Positions 17,945-27,129 of a stretch of DNA of 64,000 nt are shown here, piece after piece. Made by a program: the position numbers and the translations under genes. Positions within the stretch are counted from its first letter, which is position 1, and each line of letters starts with the position of its first letter. Below the pieces are notes generated by a model. That model made no database searches. It was not told the DNA's origin and saw only the letters and a program-made list of their open reading frames with translations. The stretch comes from JBAXQQ01 sp037131695. Its GTDB lineage: Bacteria; Armatimonadota; Hebobacteria; CAIYQO01. The stretch is from contig CAZWZF010000005.1 of NCBI GenBank assembly GCA_964638715.1, positions 1-64,000 of the forward strand, in the 5' to 3' direction.

Positions 17945-19123
17945 ATGGTTCACACTGTTACGCGTCGAGGATTTACTCTCATTGAACTCCTCGTCGTCAT
18001 AGCCATTATTGCAATTTTGGCTGCTATTCTCTTTCCGGTTTTTGCCCGGGCAAGAGAAAAAGCAAGGCAGACTACCTGTTCCAGCAATGAACGCCAGTTG
18101 GCTGCCAGTATAATGATGTGGTCGCAAGACCATGAAGAGTTGTTGCCAAGGTATGATTCGTGGGCAACAACAGTAACTGAGAAAAAAGTTACTGATTGTC
18201 CCAGTTCATCACAGGATGGTAACGACTATTTTTATTTAGGTTCCAGCATGAATGGTCAGGAAGGTCTGTTATCATCGTTGTCGCAGGGTGATATTGTTTC
18301 TCCCAGCGATACACCAATGATATTGGACAATACTGTTGATACACCTAACTATGTTGATTGTGGCGCGCATTCATATTTGTCATTAAGTGATATATTAAAT
18401 AAAATTTCTTCACGGCACACAAAAACGGCAAACGCGGCATGGGTTGATGGCCATGTATCCGCAATGGTTGGTGGTCCAACCCGCACCATGATTTTTAATG
18501 CCGTCACTGAACGTGATGATATGATATATTTTCAGATGACTGGCCCGACTGATGTTGCGTTCAATGATTCAGGTTCCGGCACTCCGGCAACCTCGACACC
18601 AGGCCGTTTTGGGGTAAAGAATTTTGGAAAAATAACCAAGGCGCTTCCGAATAGTTACCAGATTGAATATTATTCACAATATACCTGGGTTTCCGGTGGC
18701 AAATACCCGCATTCTTATCTGGGACTTGGTTATCCCACCAGTATTGCTGACTCCGCTATTACCGATACTACTGCCACTCCTTTGGCTAATGGTATGGTGG
18801 TTGGCACATTTCAACGTTTTGACGCTTATGCTGATCAGTCATCTATAAGAGTATTTACCACATCTCCACTGGTGAATTTCCCCTCGCCAATGGGACAAGG
18901 CATTGTACCGTCAGAAGGAAGAAAATATAAAATTATCGCATCAATAAGTAGTGGAATCGGCGTAATGAATATTTACGATGGCGCAATTAAACTGTCTAAC
19001 AATATGGCGTTTGTACCGGCAACAATTAATGCCAATACCAGCGTTCTGGGTATCTCATCAACCAATGAAAACGGTGGAAAAAATAAGATAACTTTTTCCA
19101 ATATTCTTATTTGTCGTCCGTAA
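17945..19123 (+). CDS. Pseudopilin, H-x9-DG type, with lectin-like C-terminal domain
   Basis: 392 aa. A short basic leader (MVHTVTRRG) precedes the prepilin cleavage site G/FTLIE and the hydrophobic helix, with Glu at +5 as required for methylation and assembly. After LFPVFARAREKARQTTC comes a small globular domain with the H-x9-DG signature (HTKTANAAWVDG). Residues ~195-392 form a separate beta-rich domain, ending with the pattern S-G-I-G-V-M-N-I-Y-D-G and N-T-S-V-L-G-I-S, which resembles concanavalin/LamG-type folds. The neighbour at 19173 has the same architecture. It would be processed by a prepilin peptidase and displayed by a type II secretion or type IV pilus-like machine encoded elsewhere. 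Ribosome site AAAAAAGGGGG. Confidence 0.85.
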   Translation: MVHTVTRRGFTLIELLVVIAIIAILAAILFPVFARAREKARQTTCSSNERQLAASIMMWSQDHEELLPRYDSWATTVTEKKVTDCPSSSQDGNDYFYLGSSMNGQEGLLSSLSQGDIVSPSDTPMILDNTVDTPNYVDCGAHSYLSLSDILNKISSRHTKTANAAWVDGHVSAMVGGPTRTMIFNAVTERDDMIYFQMTGPTDVAFNDSGSGTPATSTPGRFGVKNFGKITKALPNSYQIEYYSQYTWVSGGKYPHSYLGLGYPTSIADSAITDTTATPLANGMVVGTFQRFDAYADQSSIRVFTTSPLVNFPSPMGQGIVPSEGRKYKIIASISSGIGVMNIYDGAIKLSNNMAFVPATINANTSVLGISSTNENGGKNKITFSNILICRP

Positions 19124-19172
19124 TAATAACTGTTACAGATGATATGTAATTTATAAATGGAGGCTAATTGCC

Positions 19173-20363
19173 ATGTTTAAATATAAAAATGGTTTTACTT
19201 TGATTGAGTTGCTGGTCGTGATTGCCATAATTGCAATTTTGGCCGCTATACTATTTCCTGTGTTTGCCCGTGCCAGAGAAAAAGCACGGCAGACAACCTG
19301 CCAGAGCAACCAACGACAATTGGCTGCCGGTATATTAATGTGGTCACAGGACCATGACGAAAAATTGCCAAAATATAATGAATGGCAATCTATATCAAAT
19401 GATCAGAAAGCTTTTGATTGTCCGTCAACATCACAGATAAGCAATGATTATTTTTATTTCGGCGCAAATAGAAATGGCAATGAAGGTATGTTGTCATCAT
19501 TGGTACTCGGTGATATTGAAATCCCGAATGAAACACCGGTTATAACAGATAACAAACCCGGCACACCAATTTATGTTGACTGCGGTACTAATGATTATAT
19601 AAAGTTGAGTGATGTAACCAATAAGATGGATGTCAGGCATAGCAATAGTTGTATAACCGCCTGGTTAGACGGTCATGTCACCACAGTTACTAACGGATTA
19701 AGCAGGTCGCAAATATGGGCATCAATGCGGGACCGTGATAATAGCATATTCTTTAACTGGTCAGCACCGGCATATTTTACATTCCTGGATCCGGGTGGTG
19801 GAAATCCACCATCAAATACAACACCTTCGCGATATGGCGTTCGTTTCTTTGGGAAATTATCTACCGCATTGCCCAGCATTTACACTGTTGAATATACGAT
19901 GCAGTACAAAAACATATCCGGTGGCAAATATCCATTTTCTTATTTCGGCTTTGGGTACCCATTGACGGTGATGGATTCAACATCCGCAAATACCAACCCA
20001 CCCTACGCGTCATTAACCGGCGGTATGCTTCTTGGTTCCTTCCAACGATTTGACGCATATGCAGACCAGTCAAAAGTACAGGTGATAACCGCGTCTCCGG
20101 TTACCATATTTGACACCGGCGTTGCCAGTGTAGGATTATCTTCCGCTATTGAGAACAGGCTATATAGTTTTGTTGCTACGATAAATGGTACTGCCGGTAA
20201 GTTCAATATGTATTATGGGTCGAAAAAACTTACAGCATCAGATGTATCATTTACCGCACCGGCTATAAATGCAAATACCAGTGTTATTGGTGTTATTACC
20301 AGTAATGAGTCCGGTGGAAAACATCAGTTAACCCTTAGTAATATGGCTATTTACGTGCCGTAA
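19173..20363 (+). CDS. Pseudopilin, H-x9-DG type, paralogue of the preceding gene
   Basis: 396 aa. Leader MFKYKNG, cleavage before FTLIE, conserved helix and LFPVFARAREKARQTTC. The H-x9-DG motif is HSNSCITAWLDG. The C-terminal ~200 residues align with those of the upstream pilin (RYGVRFFGKLSTALPSIY, GSFQRFDAYADQSKVQV, NTSVIGVITSNESGGK), so the pair arose by tandem duplication. A 49-bp gap with TGGAGG separates the genes and the two are likely co-transcribed from the promoters at 17.7-17.9 kb. The C-terminal domain looks like a carbohydrate-binding beta-sandwich, but this is a guess from strand pattern. Confidence 0.85.
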   Translation: MFKYKNGFTLIELLVVIAIIAILAAILFPVFARAREKARQTTCQSNQRQLAAGILMWSQDHDEKLPKYNEWQSISNDQKAFDCPSTSQISNDYFYFGANRNGNEGMLSSLVLGDIEIPNETPVITDNKPGTPIYVDCGTNDYIKLSDVTNKMDVRHSNSCITAWLDGHVTTVTNGLSRSQIWASMRDRDNSIFFNWSAPAYFTFLDPGGGNPPSNTTPSRYGVRFFGKLSTALPSIYTVEYTMQYKNISGGKYPFSYFGFGYPLTVMDSTSANTNPPYASLTGGMLLGSFQRFDAYADQSKVQVITASPVTIFDTGVASVGLSSAIENRLYSFVATINGTAGKFNMYYGSKKLTASDVSFTAPAINANTSVIGVITSNESGGKHQLTLSNMAIYVP

Positions 20364-20401
20364 ATAATGAAGATTAATTCTGGAAAAATGTAGTTTCAAT
20401 A

Positions 20402-20455
20402 ATTATTGCAGGCTTGTCTGGTAATCACTATATCAGCAGGCCTGTTTTATAATTA
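20402..20455 (+). terminator. Probable intrinsic terminator after the pseudopilin pair
   Basis: ATTATTGCAGGC pairs imperfectly with GCCTGTTTTATAAT across a ~26-nt loop; the CAGGC/GCCTG core is exact and is followed by TTTTAT. The stem is short, so efficiency is uncertain. Confidence 0.4.
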
Positions 20456-20517
20456 CTGAAGATAAATAATTTTTGGGTTTTAATGAAAAACTAATTATAA
20501 AATTTTGTATAACTTGA

Positions 20518-20621
20518 TATAATATATAGCGTTAACGTGAACTATTGAATGTGATATTTAATAGTCAAGACTTTTGAAATTGAGATATTGTATTGGTAAC
20601 CACTTGAAATTGCCAATTTTT
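20518..20621 (+). promoter_or_regulatory. -10 box, LacI-type operator and leader hairpins upstream of the 20677 glycosidase
   Basis: TATAAT at 20518-20523 is followed by GTTAACGTGAAC at 20531-20542, overlapping the expected start of transcription; no good -35 is seen. The predicted leader then contains ACTATT/AATAGT (20541-20546 with 20560-20565) and ATTGGTAA/TTGCCAAT (20592-20599 with 20610-20617, one G-U pair) followed by TTTTT. The second hairpin with its U-run looks like an intrinsic terminator lying about 56 bp before the coding sequence, hence possible attenuation. Confidence 0.5.
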
Positions 20622-20676
20622 GAAAGCAAGTTATGAAGTTTTGATAATTATAATTTCATTAAAGAAGGAATGAGAA

Positions 20677-23547
20677 ATGAAAAAACATTTTTTAAACTCC
20701 ACTATCATCTCCCCGATGTTTCTGTTTATGCTGGTATTCATTGCCGGCGGTTCGGTATGTGGTTTTGCTGCCGGTATTGAAAGTACTGTCCGCGGCGCGA
20801 AAATTGATGGTAAAAATTACCGCGCGGAGATTCGCGATGGTGTGTTAGTGAGTTTTGTAAATAAATTCACGAAGGAAGAGTATATCAGCAAAAGCGTGAA
20901 TATTGATGAGTTGAAACTGCACTTGCCGACAGGATTAGGCACACAAAATAGTGACATTGAACGTGAATCCTCGAAAAAATTAATGGAATGGCCGTGGTGG
21001 GAACAGCCAAATAAAAACACTTGGCCCAATCAGCATTTCCCTGACACGACAAGCAAGTTTGAGTATAAGAAGAATAATGATAATTCTGCAATATTAACAT
21101 ATACGGGATTATCAAATGGTAAAGATAAATACAATGACGAAACTTATGCCATCGAATTATCTATAGATGCTGAAACCGGTGATTTATTAATAACTCCATC
21201 CGCGGATTCTCCCCGTGGCGGTGTTTACGGGTGCGGTTTTACTGTATCGGCATTGGCAAACGACATAACTGTTGAGGCACCGATATTTGAAGGCGTGCGG
21301 CTGGACAGAAAAATGCAACCAATGTTGTGGATTAATCAATGGGGCAGTTTTTGGGATTATTCATTTGTGGCATTAAATGGAGAAAAAACCGGTGCTGTAG
21401 GTTTGTGGTGCCAGGATAAAGATTTAAAAGTATATAAAAATTTATTTTATATGATTGATGAACAGGGATTAAGCCTTTCGGTGCAGGCGTTAAATTTACC
21501 TCCATTCAATGAATTGAAGACGTCAAAACCAATGACCTGGCGTTTGCAGGCATTCAGCAAAAGCTGGTCGCAGGCGGCAGCACGGTTCCGTGAATGGCGG
21601 CAGAAAAATGTTAAGATTGCCCCACGTCCAGAGTGGGTAAAAAATATTAGTTATATGAGTTATGGCATGCAGCATACTGATCCGATTAACTCTTTTAACT
21701 TTCTCAATAAGTTTTTTGAACCCAAAGATTTGGAAAGAGTATTAACCTGGGCCGCCGATGTTAGAGTTGCTGGTTTTGATAAAAATCATACTAACAATAC
21801 CCCATACCCCGGTTTTCGTGAAGATGTAAAAAAATACAACGAAAAGAATAACAAGCTGATGGTATATCTGCAGCCAATGATTATGTGGGGGCCAGATCCG
21901 AAGACTGAACGGGAACAGAAAGCACTGGAATATTCAAAAGAAGCCAATACCCGGTCGCCTTTTCGCGCTGATCTGAATACTGTAGAGCCGTATCATGACC
22001 AGCATAATTTAGGTCATCCGCAGTGGCAGCGCTGGTTTCTTGACTGGGTGAAAGAATATATTCAGGATTACGGCATAAACGGTATTTATCATGACCAGTC
22101 ATATATGTGTCCCATTGATGTCCGTGGCGCGTCCGCACCGGGCGGCATGACATCAACCCAGGGAATGGCGGATTATTTCTACAAGGCTGCCACTGAAAAT
22201 CCCGGTTCTATCCACGGAACAGAGCATCTTACTGAGGTGAACAGCGTTGGCGCGTCACTGGGATTAGGGTGCGGGATATTGTGGGGAACTCCGGGGTATG
22301 AAACGAAAAACCAGATAGGTCCGGAAGGAAGCATGAACTGGCAGCGGATTAAGAAAGCTTCTCCGGTTTCAAATGCCCTGCATTATCCTAACGGTGCTAT
22401 TTACGCCTTTCCTCACGTATCGCACTTTTGGGCTGGTCCGGTTCGTTTTCACCATGGGATGGACCAAATGGAACGGCGCGGTGATATTCCCGGAAATAGC
22501 ATGTGGGAATATATGTCGGCAATGAAAGTGCCATTTGATAACTGGGTGAATGATATATGGATAGACCGCGAACGCATCATGTTATTCGTTCGCAACGGTC
22601 TGCGCGCGGATTTTCCCGAAGATTGGGACAGAAAAGTATTGTCATATTTCAAAGGAGCGAAAGGTGAGGATTTCCGATATGAAGAAACCGCTTATGGATC
22701 AGCATTCACGGAATATCAGAAAAACAAACGTATACTGCATTACGCGCGGATACAGAACGTGGAAAAAGCAACAGTAGAAGGCGCGATTATCGGTTGGCCG
22801 TGTTATGATAAAAATGGTCCGATCGGATTGAACCCGAAAATTATCTACTGCGTTAATGGCGCGATATCCCGACCGGCGGCAACTTTCTCATTTCCTGATA
22901 ATGCAAAAGTATATCTGAAAGACGGCTATTCAAATGAGAGTATAGCATGGATGCAGATGGAGAATATGACTGGTAGTGAAAAGAAAAAGATTACTGTTAT
23001 GTTATCTGCGCCTATTGAGCCTGTTGCTGTTTGGGTGGACGGCACCGCTGTTAAACCATTAAAATCCGGCAAACAGTGGAAAATACCGGCAGAAACCACC
23101 TCATTTGTTGCAGTATTGTTTAAGTCGCCGGCGTCAGGAATTAAGGATTTACCTGCTAATGGCATATTAAACCGTGTTGTTAACGCTGATACAAAGCGCG
23201 ATTTCTTTAATCCCGCGGCGTTTGCCAAAGATATCACTCAAAAAGACAAAGCTATTTCAATGTGTCCGGCACGCGCGGGAATAGGCATACCGACAGCATA
23301 TGAAATCCAGAATTTCATTCCGATAAAAATTCCTGATAATGACGGGGTATTAAAAATATCAGCGCCGACAGGAAAAACTATTGTCGGCACGTGGCGTTTT
23401 AATGGTAAAGTAGTGATACCGGTTGAAAACAGCATTGAAATAGCTATGAAATCCGGTGAATTATCGCTGCTCAGTTTTACGGCATCCGGCGCGGCCAACT
23501 GTAATATTGAGTGGAAAGTGAATGCGGGCACTGCTTTAGTAAAATAA
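20677..23547 (+). CDS. Secreted large TIM-barrel glycosidase, DUF6259-like
   Basis: 956 aa. The signal peptide ends near residue 32 (GGSVCGFA). An N-terminal beta-sandwich (~33-300) precedes a barrel in which IYHDQSYMCP (Asp ~470) and GTEHLTEVNS (Glu ~513) are the best catalytic-acid candidates; the equivalent positions in the paralogue at 27130 read IYMDT and GIENLTE, so both acids are conserved. The C-terminal ~300 residues are beta-rich. The layout fits uncharacterised DUF6259-type glycosidases related to GH-D/GH36-like enzymes. It heads a four-gene run of large glycosidases behind a LacI-type operator. The substrate is not known. SD AGAAGGA upstream supports this start. Confidence 0.65.
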   Translation: MKKHFLNSTIISPMFLFMLVFIAGGSVCGFAAGIESTVRGAKIDGKNYRAEIRDGVLVSFVNKFTKEEYISKSVNIDELKLHLPTGLGTQNSDIERESSKKLMEWPWWEQPNKNTWPNQHFPDTTSKFEYKKNNDNSAILTYTGLSNGKDKYNDETYAIELSIDAETGDLLITPSADSPRGGVYGCGFTVSALANDITVEAPIFEGVRLDRKMQPMLWINQWGSFWDYSFVALNGEKTGAVGLWCQDKDLKVYKNLFYMIDEQGLSLSVQALNLPPFNELKTSKPMTWRLQAFSKSWSQAAARFREWRQKNVKIAPRPEWVKNISYMSYGMQHTDPINSFNFLNKFFEPKDLERVLTWAADVRVAGFDKNHTNNTPYPGFREDVKKYNEKNNKLMVYLQPMIMWGPDPKTEREQKALEYSKEANTRSPFRADLNTVEPYHDQHNLGHPQWQRWFLDWVKEYIQDYGINGIYHDQSYMCPIDVRGASAPGGMTSTQGMADYFYKAATENPGSIHGTEHLTEVNSVGASLGLGCGILWGTPGYETKNQIGPEGSMNWQRIKKASPVSNALHYPNGAIYAFPHVSHFWAGPVRFHHGMDQMERRGDIPGNSMWEYMSAMKVPFDNWVNDIWIDRERIMLFVRNGLRADFPEDWDRKVLSYFKGAKGEDFRYEETAYGSAFTEYQKNKRILHYARIQNVEKATVEGAIIGWPCYDKNGPIGLNPKIIYCVNGAISRPAATFSFPDNAKVYLKDGYSNESIAWMQMENMTGSEKKKITVMLSAPIEPVAVWVDGTAVKPLKSGKQWKIPAETTSFVAVLFKSPASGIKDLPANGILNRVVNADTKRDFFNPAAFAKDITQKDKAISMCPARAGIGIPTAYEIQNFIPIKIPDNDGVLKISAPTGKTIVGTWRFNGKVVIPVENSIEIAMKSGELSLLSFTASGAANCNIEWKVNAGTALVK

Positions 23548-23581
23548 ATTTTTAACCCCAAAATATTTTTATGGTGATGTT

Positions 23582-26500
23582 ATGAAAAAATACTTTTTAA
23601 AAAGTTTCCTGCTGGCATTATGCGTATTAAATGCCGGTGCTGTTTTTGCCCAGAATGTATCTGAATACAGACATCCTTCGGCAACTGTACCATATGCCTG
23701 GGTAAAACCGGTTATTGATGGAAAAGTTGACGATGCTGAATGGCAGGGGGCTTTCAGTCAATCAGCATTGCAAACTGTAAATAAGCAGATTAGTTCTCGT
23801 CAAACACGTTACTGGATGATGTGGGATGAAGAAAATATTTATGTTGCTATGCGCGACCCGTTGCGTCCCGGTGAACGTCCAATTCAAAGATACCGCAATC
23901 GTGACCGTGATCTTGATATAATCTATGATGATTGCTATGAAATATGGGTATCTGTAGATGCTACTGACCCAATGACCGGACAGCTGCACTGTTCGACTCA
24001 ATTTCTCAGCAATTTTTCCGGTGCGCGTTGTGATGCGTTGCATCAACCTGCGGTGGGTAATTCACGCACCAGCAGTTATGACACTAATTGGGAACCAAAA
24101 AACCGAATTACTGATAAAAATGAATGGGAAATGGAGATTATAATTCCGCGGTCCAGTCTGGGTACAACGAAAAAACCATTTTATGACGGCATGCATTTCA
24201 GAACGCTTATAGCCAAAAATTACAAGCGTCCATGGGAACAAAACTCATTTGAAGGAACATCATCTTTTTCAGTAATAGATACACATTCTGAATTTATTAT
24301 GTCAAAAAGTGCTCCTGCATTGCATTTGCTGAATGTTGGAAGTGCGGTATCCGGGAATATCGGATTAGTTATGAAAGCAAAAGGTCAGGCTGATTGTAAA
24401 GTTCACTGGCAATTCATGTCGAATAATGTTAACAAGCAAGGCGATGCTGATATAAAAAAAGGTATGTTATCAGAAATTATTAATTTACCTGAAATTGACA
24501 AAACAGGTCCCGGAAAAGTTCGTATCACCTTAACAGGGGAAGATGGAAATATATTGTTGGACTGGTCTGCTTTACGTATGTTTTCCGCTATTCCTAAAGA
24601 TGTCATTAATGACTCCGGCGACCGGGTTGATTTGGGGATAACATTTAATCCGGAAAAAGATTACGCGCGTGTATTTGGAGATTTTATTAATTATGATAAT
24701 CGAAAAAATATCAGGGATATTACCATTATAGTTAATGACGCTAATGGGAAAGAAATAAAACGCAGCACTACCAGGTTAGATGATTTTGCATACGCAAAAG
24801 ATATATTGCATTTTGATAAATTGGCAATGGGAAAATATACAGTCAGTATTGAATGTAAAGATGCTGCCGGAAATGTGCTGGTCAGTAAAGACAGTACTTT
24901 TACGAAGGAAGATTTAGCGGCTAAATATGAATGGTGGAATACGAAACGCGGTAATATTGAAAAAGTTATTTCACCGTGGACTCCTGTTACTATAAATAAA
25001 TCAACATTTGGAGTTTGGGGTAGAGAAATGGAGTTTGGGCCCGCAGGTTTGCCGGTTAAAGTCAGTACTCAGGGTAATAAAATATTAGCAGCACCCGGTA
25101 AATTAACCATGACAGGCGCAAATGGCAAAGCAATGATTGCATCCGGCGTAAAAAGTAAAACAATAATCGACCGGGATTATAGGAAAACTGTTGTGATTGA
25201 TAGTAAAATAGGCAATATTGATATCAGCAGTGAAGTTAAAGTAGAGTTTGATGGCATGTACAAAGTAAGAATGACATTAACCCCTGTTAAACCTACTTCT
25301 ATTAAGAATATGAAAATTGTATTGCCGTATACTGAAGCAATGGCTGAATATATTCATGCTGTTACTGCTGAAATACGCAGTGGTTTTTTCTATGGATTTA
25401 CTCCTGCTGGCAAAGGACGGGTATGGGATTGTTATCAGGTCGGCGATAAAACGATGAAATCCGGCTCATTTATACCATATATTTGGCTGGGTTCGCCAAA
25501 GGGTGGTCTTTGCTGGTTTGCAGACAGCGATCAGGGGTGGATACCAAATGACAAAGTGCCGGCTATTGAAATACAACGTAATGTGAAAGGTCAGGTAGAT
25601 CTGGTTTTTAACATTATCAGCAATGACGCTGTTATTGATCAGCCACGTACGATTACATTCGGGTTGCAGGCATCGCCGGTTAAACAGATGCATAAGGGAT
25701 GGCGAGAAGATAACTGGTGGTGCGGAGATACTTTTAAACAGTATGCCCATAGTCAGAATCTGATTTTTGCGTCAACACCATTTGTCCTGCCAGGGTATAT
25801 AGATACTGCTAAAAAGATTGTTGATGAACAACATAAAGCCGGAAAACCTGCTGTGCCATATTTTATCCACACTTCTCTCCCTGGTTATCTGGTGCCGGAA
25901 ATGAATATATTTGCAGAACAATGGAAAACTACTGTGGATGACGCGTTATGTTATCGCGGTTCATTTAATGACTATATGATTCACAACTGGAGCAAATGGG
26001 CGGAAACCTGCGGTATAGACGGGTATTATATTGATAATATGCGTCCGATAGCCTGTGATAATATCGAACATGGATGTGGTTATAAACTACCGGATGGTCG
26101 TATTCAACCGACATTCCAAATGTTTGATACCCGTGATTATTTTTTACGTAGTCGTGCTGCTTTTCTGGAGCAACGTCCGGAAAGCCGATTAGTACTGCAC
26201 ATGACTAATTCAATGGTTATTCCATGGGTTTGCGCCGCCGATGTATCTTATGATGGAGAACATCATGTTATATACCCGGAAATGAAGAAAGATTTCATGG
26301 ACTTTTGGTCGTTGGAAAGAATGCGTGTTGATTTCCCTTCGCAATGGGGTGTTGCGGTTAATTTTATGCATGAATATCAGGGTGATTGGAATCCTATAGC
26401 TATGCATTTAGGTATGCGGGCATATTTCGCCACAGTTATGCTGCATGACGCCTTGCCTACTGGTAATGAAAATGGCCATGCGCGTATGCTGACTGGCATT

Positions 26501-27058
26501 CGCAAAAAATTTGGTATCGGTGATGATAATGTGAAATTTTTGCCTTATTGGGAAAAGACCGGTATATCCTCTGACACAAAAGATATTAAACTGGCAGCAT
26601 GGCATAAACCTGATAAAATGCTTTTAATGGTTGCTAATTTTGGAGAACAACAGGATGTTGTAGTGAATATTGATGCAGCAAAACTTGGATGGAAAGATGC
26701 CGTTATTACTGTATCTGACACCGAAAAAGGAATGAAACGTACTGATAATATTCAGGTTGACAAAACCGATGATGAAATTAATATCGAGCGAACTACATGG
26801 GAAGCAAATGAAACTAAGCGTATTGCAACCTTATCAAAAAATTATGATATCCAACTTGCAGCATCAGAAAAAGCTGGTAAGCCTGCACCCGTTAAACCTG
26901 ACTTGACGCCAAAACCATTTAAAGAACAACGAAAGAAAAATGTTAATATTATAACGTGGAATGGTGATGATGTGCCGGCACCTGAATTGCATGGAAATAT
27001 CATAAAAGTATTTGTGCCCCGTCATAACTATCGATTGTTGATTATTGAGAAAAAATAA
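23582..27058 (+). CDS. Secreted giant glycosidase, CBM9-like front end plus DUF6067-type catalytic domain
   Basis: 1158 aa with signal peptide (ending GAVFA). Residues ~25-240 look like a CBM9/DOMON-like sugar-binding domain: VIDGKVDDAEWQGA, YWMMWDEENIYVAMR, EIIIPRSSLG. A beta-rich bridge follows, with WWNTKRGNIEKVISPWTPV and WLGSPKGGLCWFADSDQGW near residues 455-660. The catalytic barrel (~710-990) has DGYYIDNMRP (Asp ~815) and DVSYDGEH as acidic candidates. Homologous central and catalytic domains occur in the genes at 31538 and 52385. The C-terminal sandwich carries an unusual Lys/Pro-rich insertion (residues ~1085-1125). This resembles DUF6067/GH123-like enzymes; the true activity is uncertain. 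Confidence 0.65.
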   Translation: MKKYFLKSFLLALCVLNAGAVFAQNVSEYRHPSATVPYAWVKPVIDGKVDDAEWQGAFSQSALQTVNKQISSRQTRYWMMWDEENIYVAMRDPLRPGERPIQRYRNRDRDLDIIYDDCYEIWVSVDATDPMTGQLHCSTQFLSNFSGARCDALHQPAVGNSRTSSYDTNWEPKNRITDKNEWEMEIIIPRSSLGTTKKPFYDGMHFRTLIAKNYKRPWEQNSFEGTSSFSVIDTHSEFIMSKSAPALHLLNVGSAVSGNIGLVMKAKGQADCKVHWQFMSNNVNKQGDADIKKGMLSEIINLPEIDKTGPGKVRITLTGEDGNILLDWSALRMFSAIPKDVINDSGDRVDLGITFNPEKDYARVFGDFINYDNRKNIRDITIIVNDANGKEIKRSTTRLDDFAYAKDILHFDKLAMGKYTVSIECKDAAGNVLVSKDSTFTKEDLAAKYEWWNTKRGNIEKVISPWTPVTINKSTFGVWGREMEFGPAGLPVKVSTQGNKILAAPGKLTMTGANGKAMIASGVKSKTIIDRDYRKTVVIDSKIGNIDISSEVKVEFDGMYKVRMTLTPVKPTSIKNMKIVLPYTEAMAEYIHAVTAEIRSGFFYGFTPAGKGRVWDCYQVGDKTMKSGSFIPYIWLGSPKGGLCWFADSDQGWIPNDKVPAIEIQRNVKGQVDLVFNIISNDAVIDQPRTITFGLQASPVKQMHKGWREDNWWCGDTFKQYAHSQNLIFASTPFVLPGYIDTAKKIVDEQHKAGKPAVPYFIHTSLPGYLVPEMNIFAEQWKTTVDDALCYRGSFNDYMIHNWSKWAETCGIDGYYIDNMRPIACDNIEHGCGYKLPDGRIQPTFQMFDTRDYFLRSRAAFLEQRPESRLVLHMTNSMVIPWVCAADVSYDGEHHVIYPEMKKDFMDFWSLERMRVDFPSQWGVAVNFMHEYQGDWNPIAMHLGMRAYFATVMLHDALPTGNENGHARMLTGIRKKFGIGDDNVKFLPYWEKTGISSDTKDIKLAAWHKPDKMLLMVANFGEQQDVVVNIDAAKLGWKDAVITVSDTEKGMKRTDNIQVDKTDDEINIERTTWEANETKRIATLSKNYDIQLAASEKAGKPAPVKPDLTPKPFKEQRKKNVNIITWNGDDVPAPELHGNIIKVFVPRHNYRLLIIEKK

Positions 27059-27129
27059 ATTTGTTAAGTGATAAAAATATGGCGTCAGTCGTCATTTATA
27101 GTGTCTAAATATTAGAGGTGAGGTTAATT

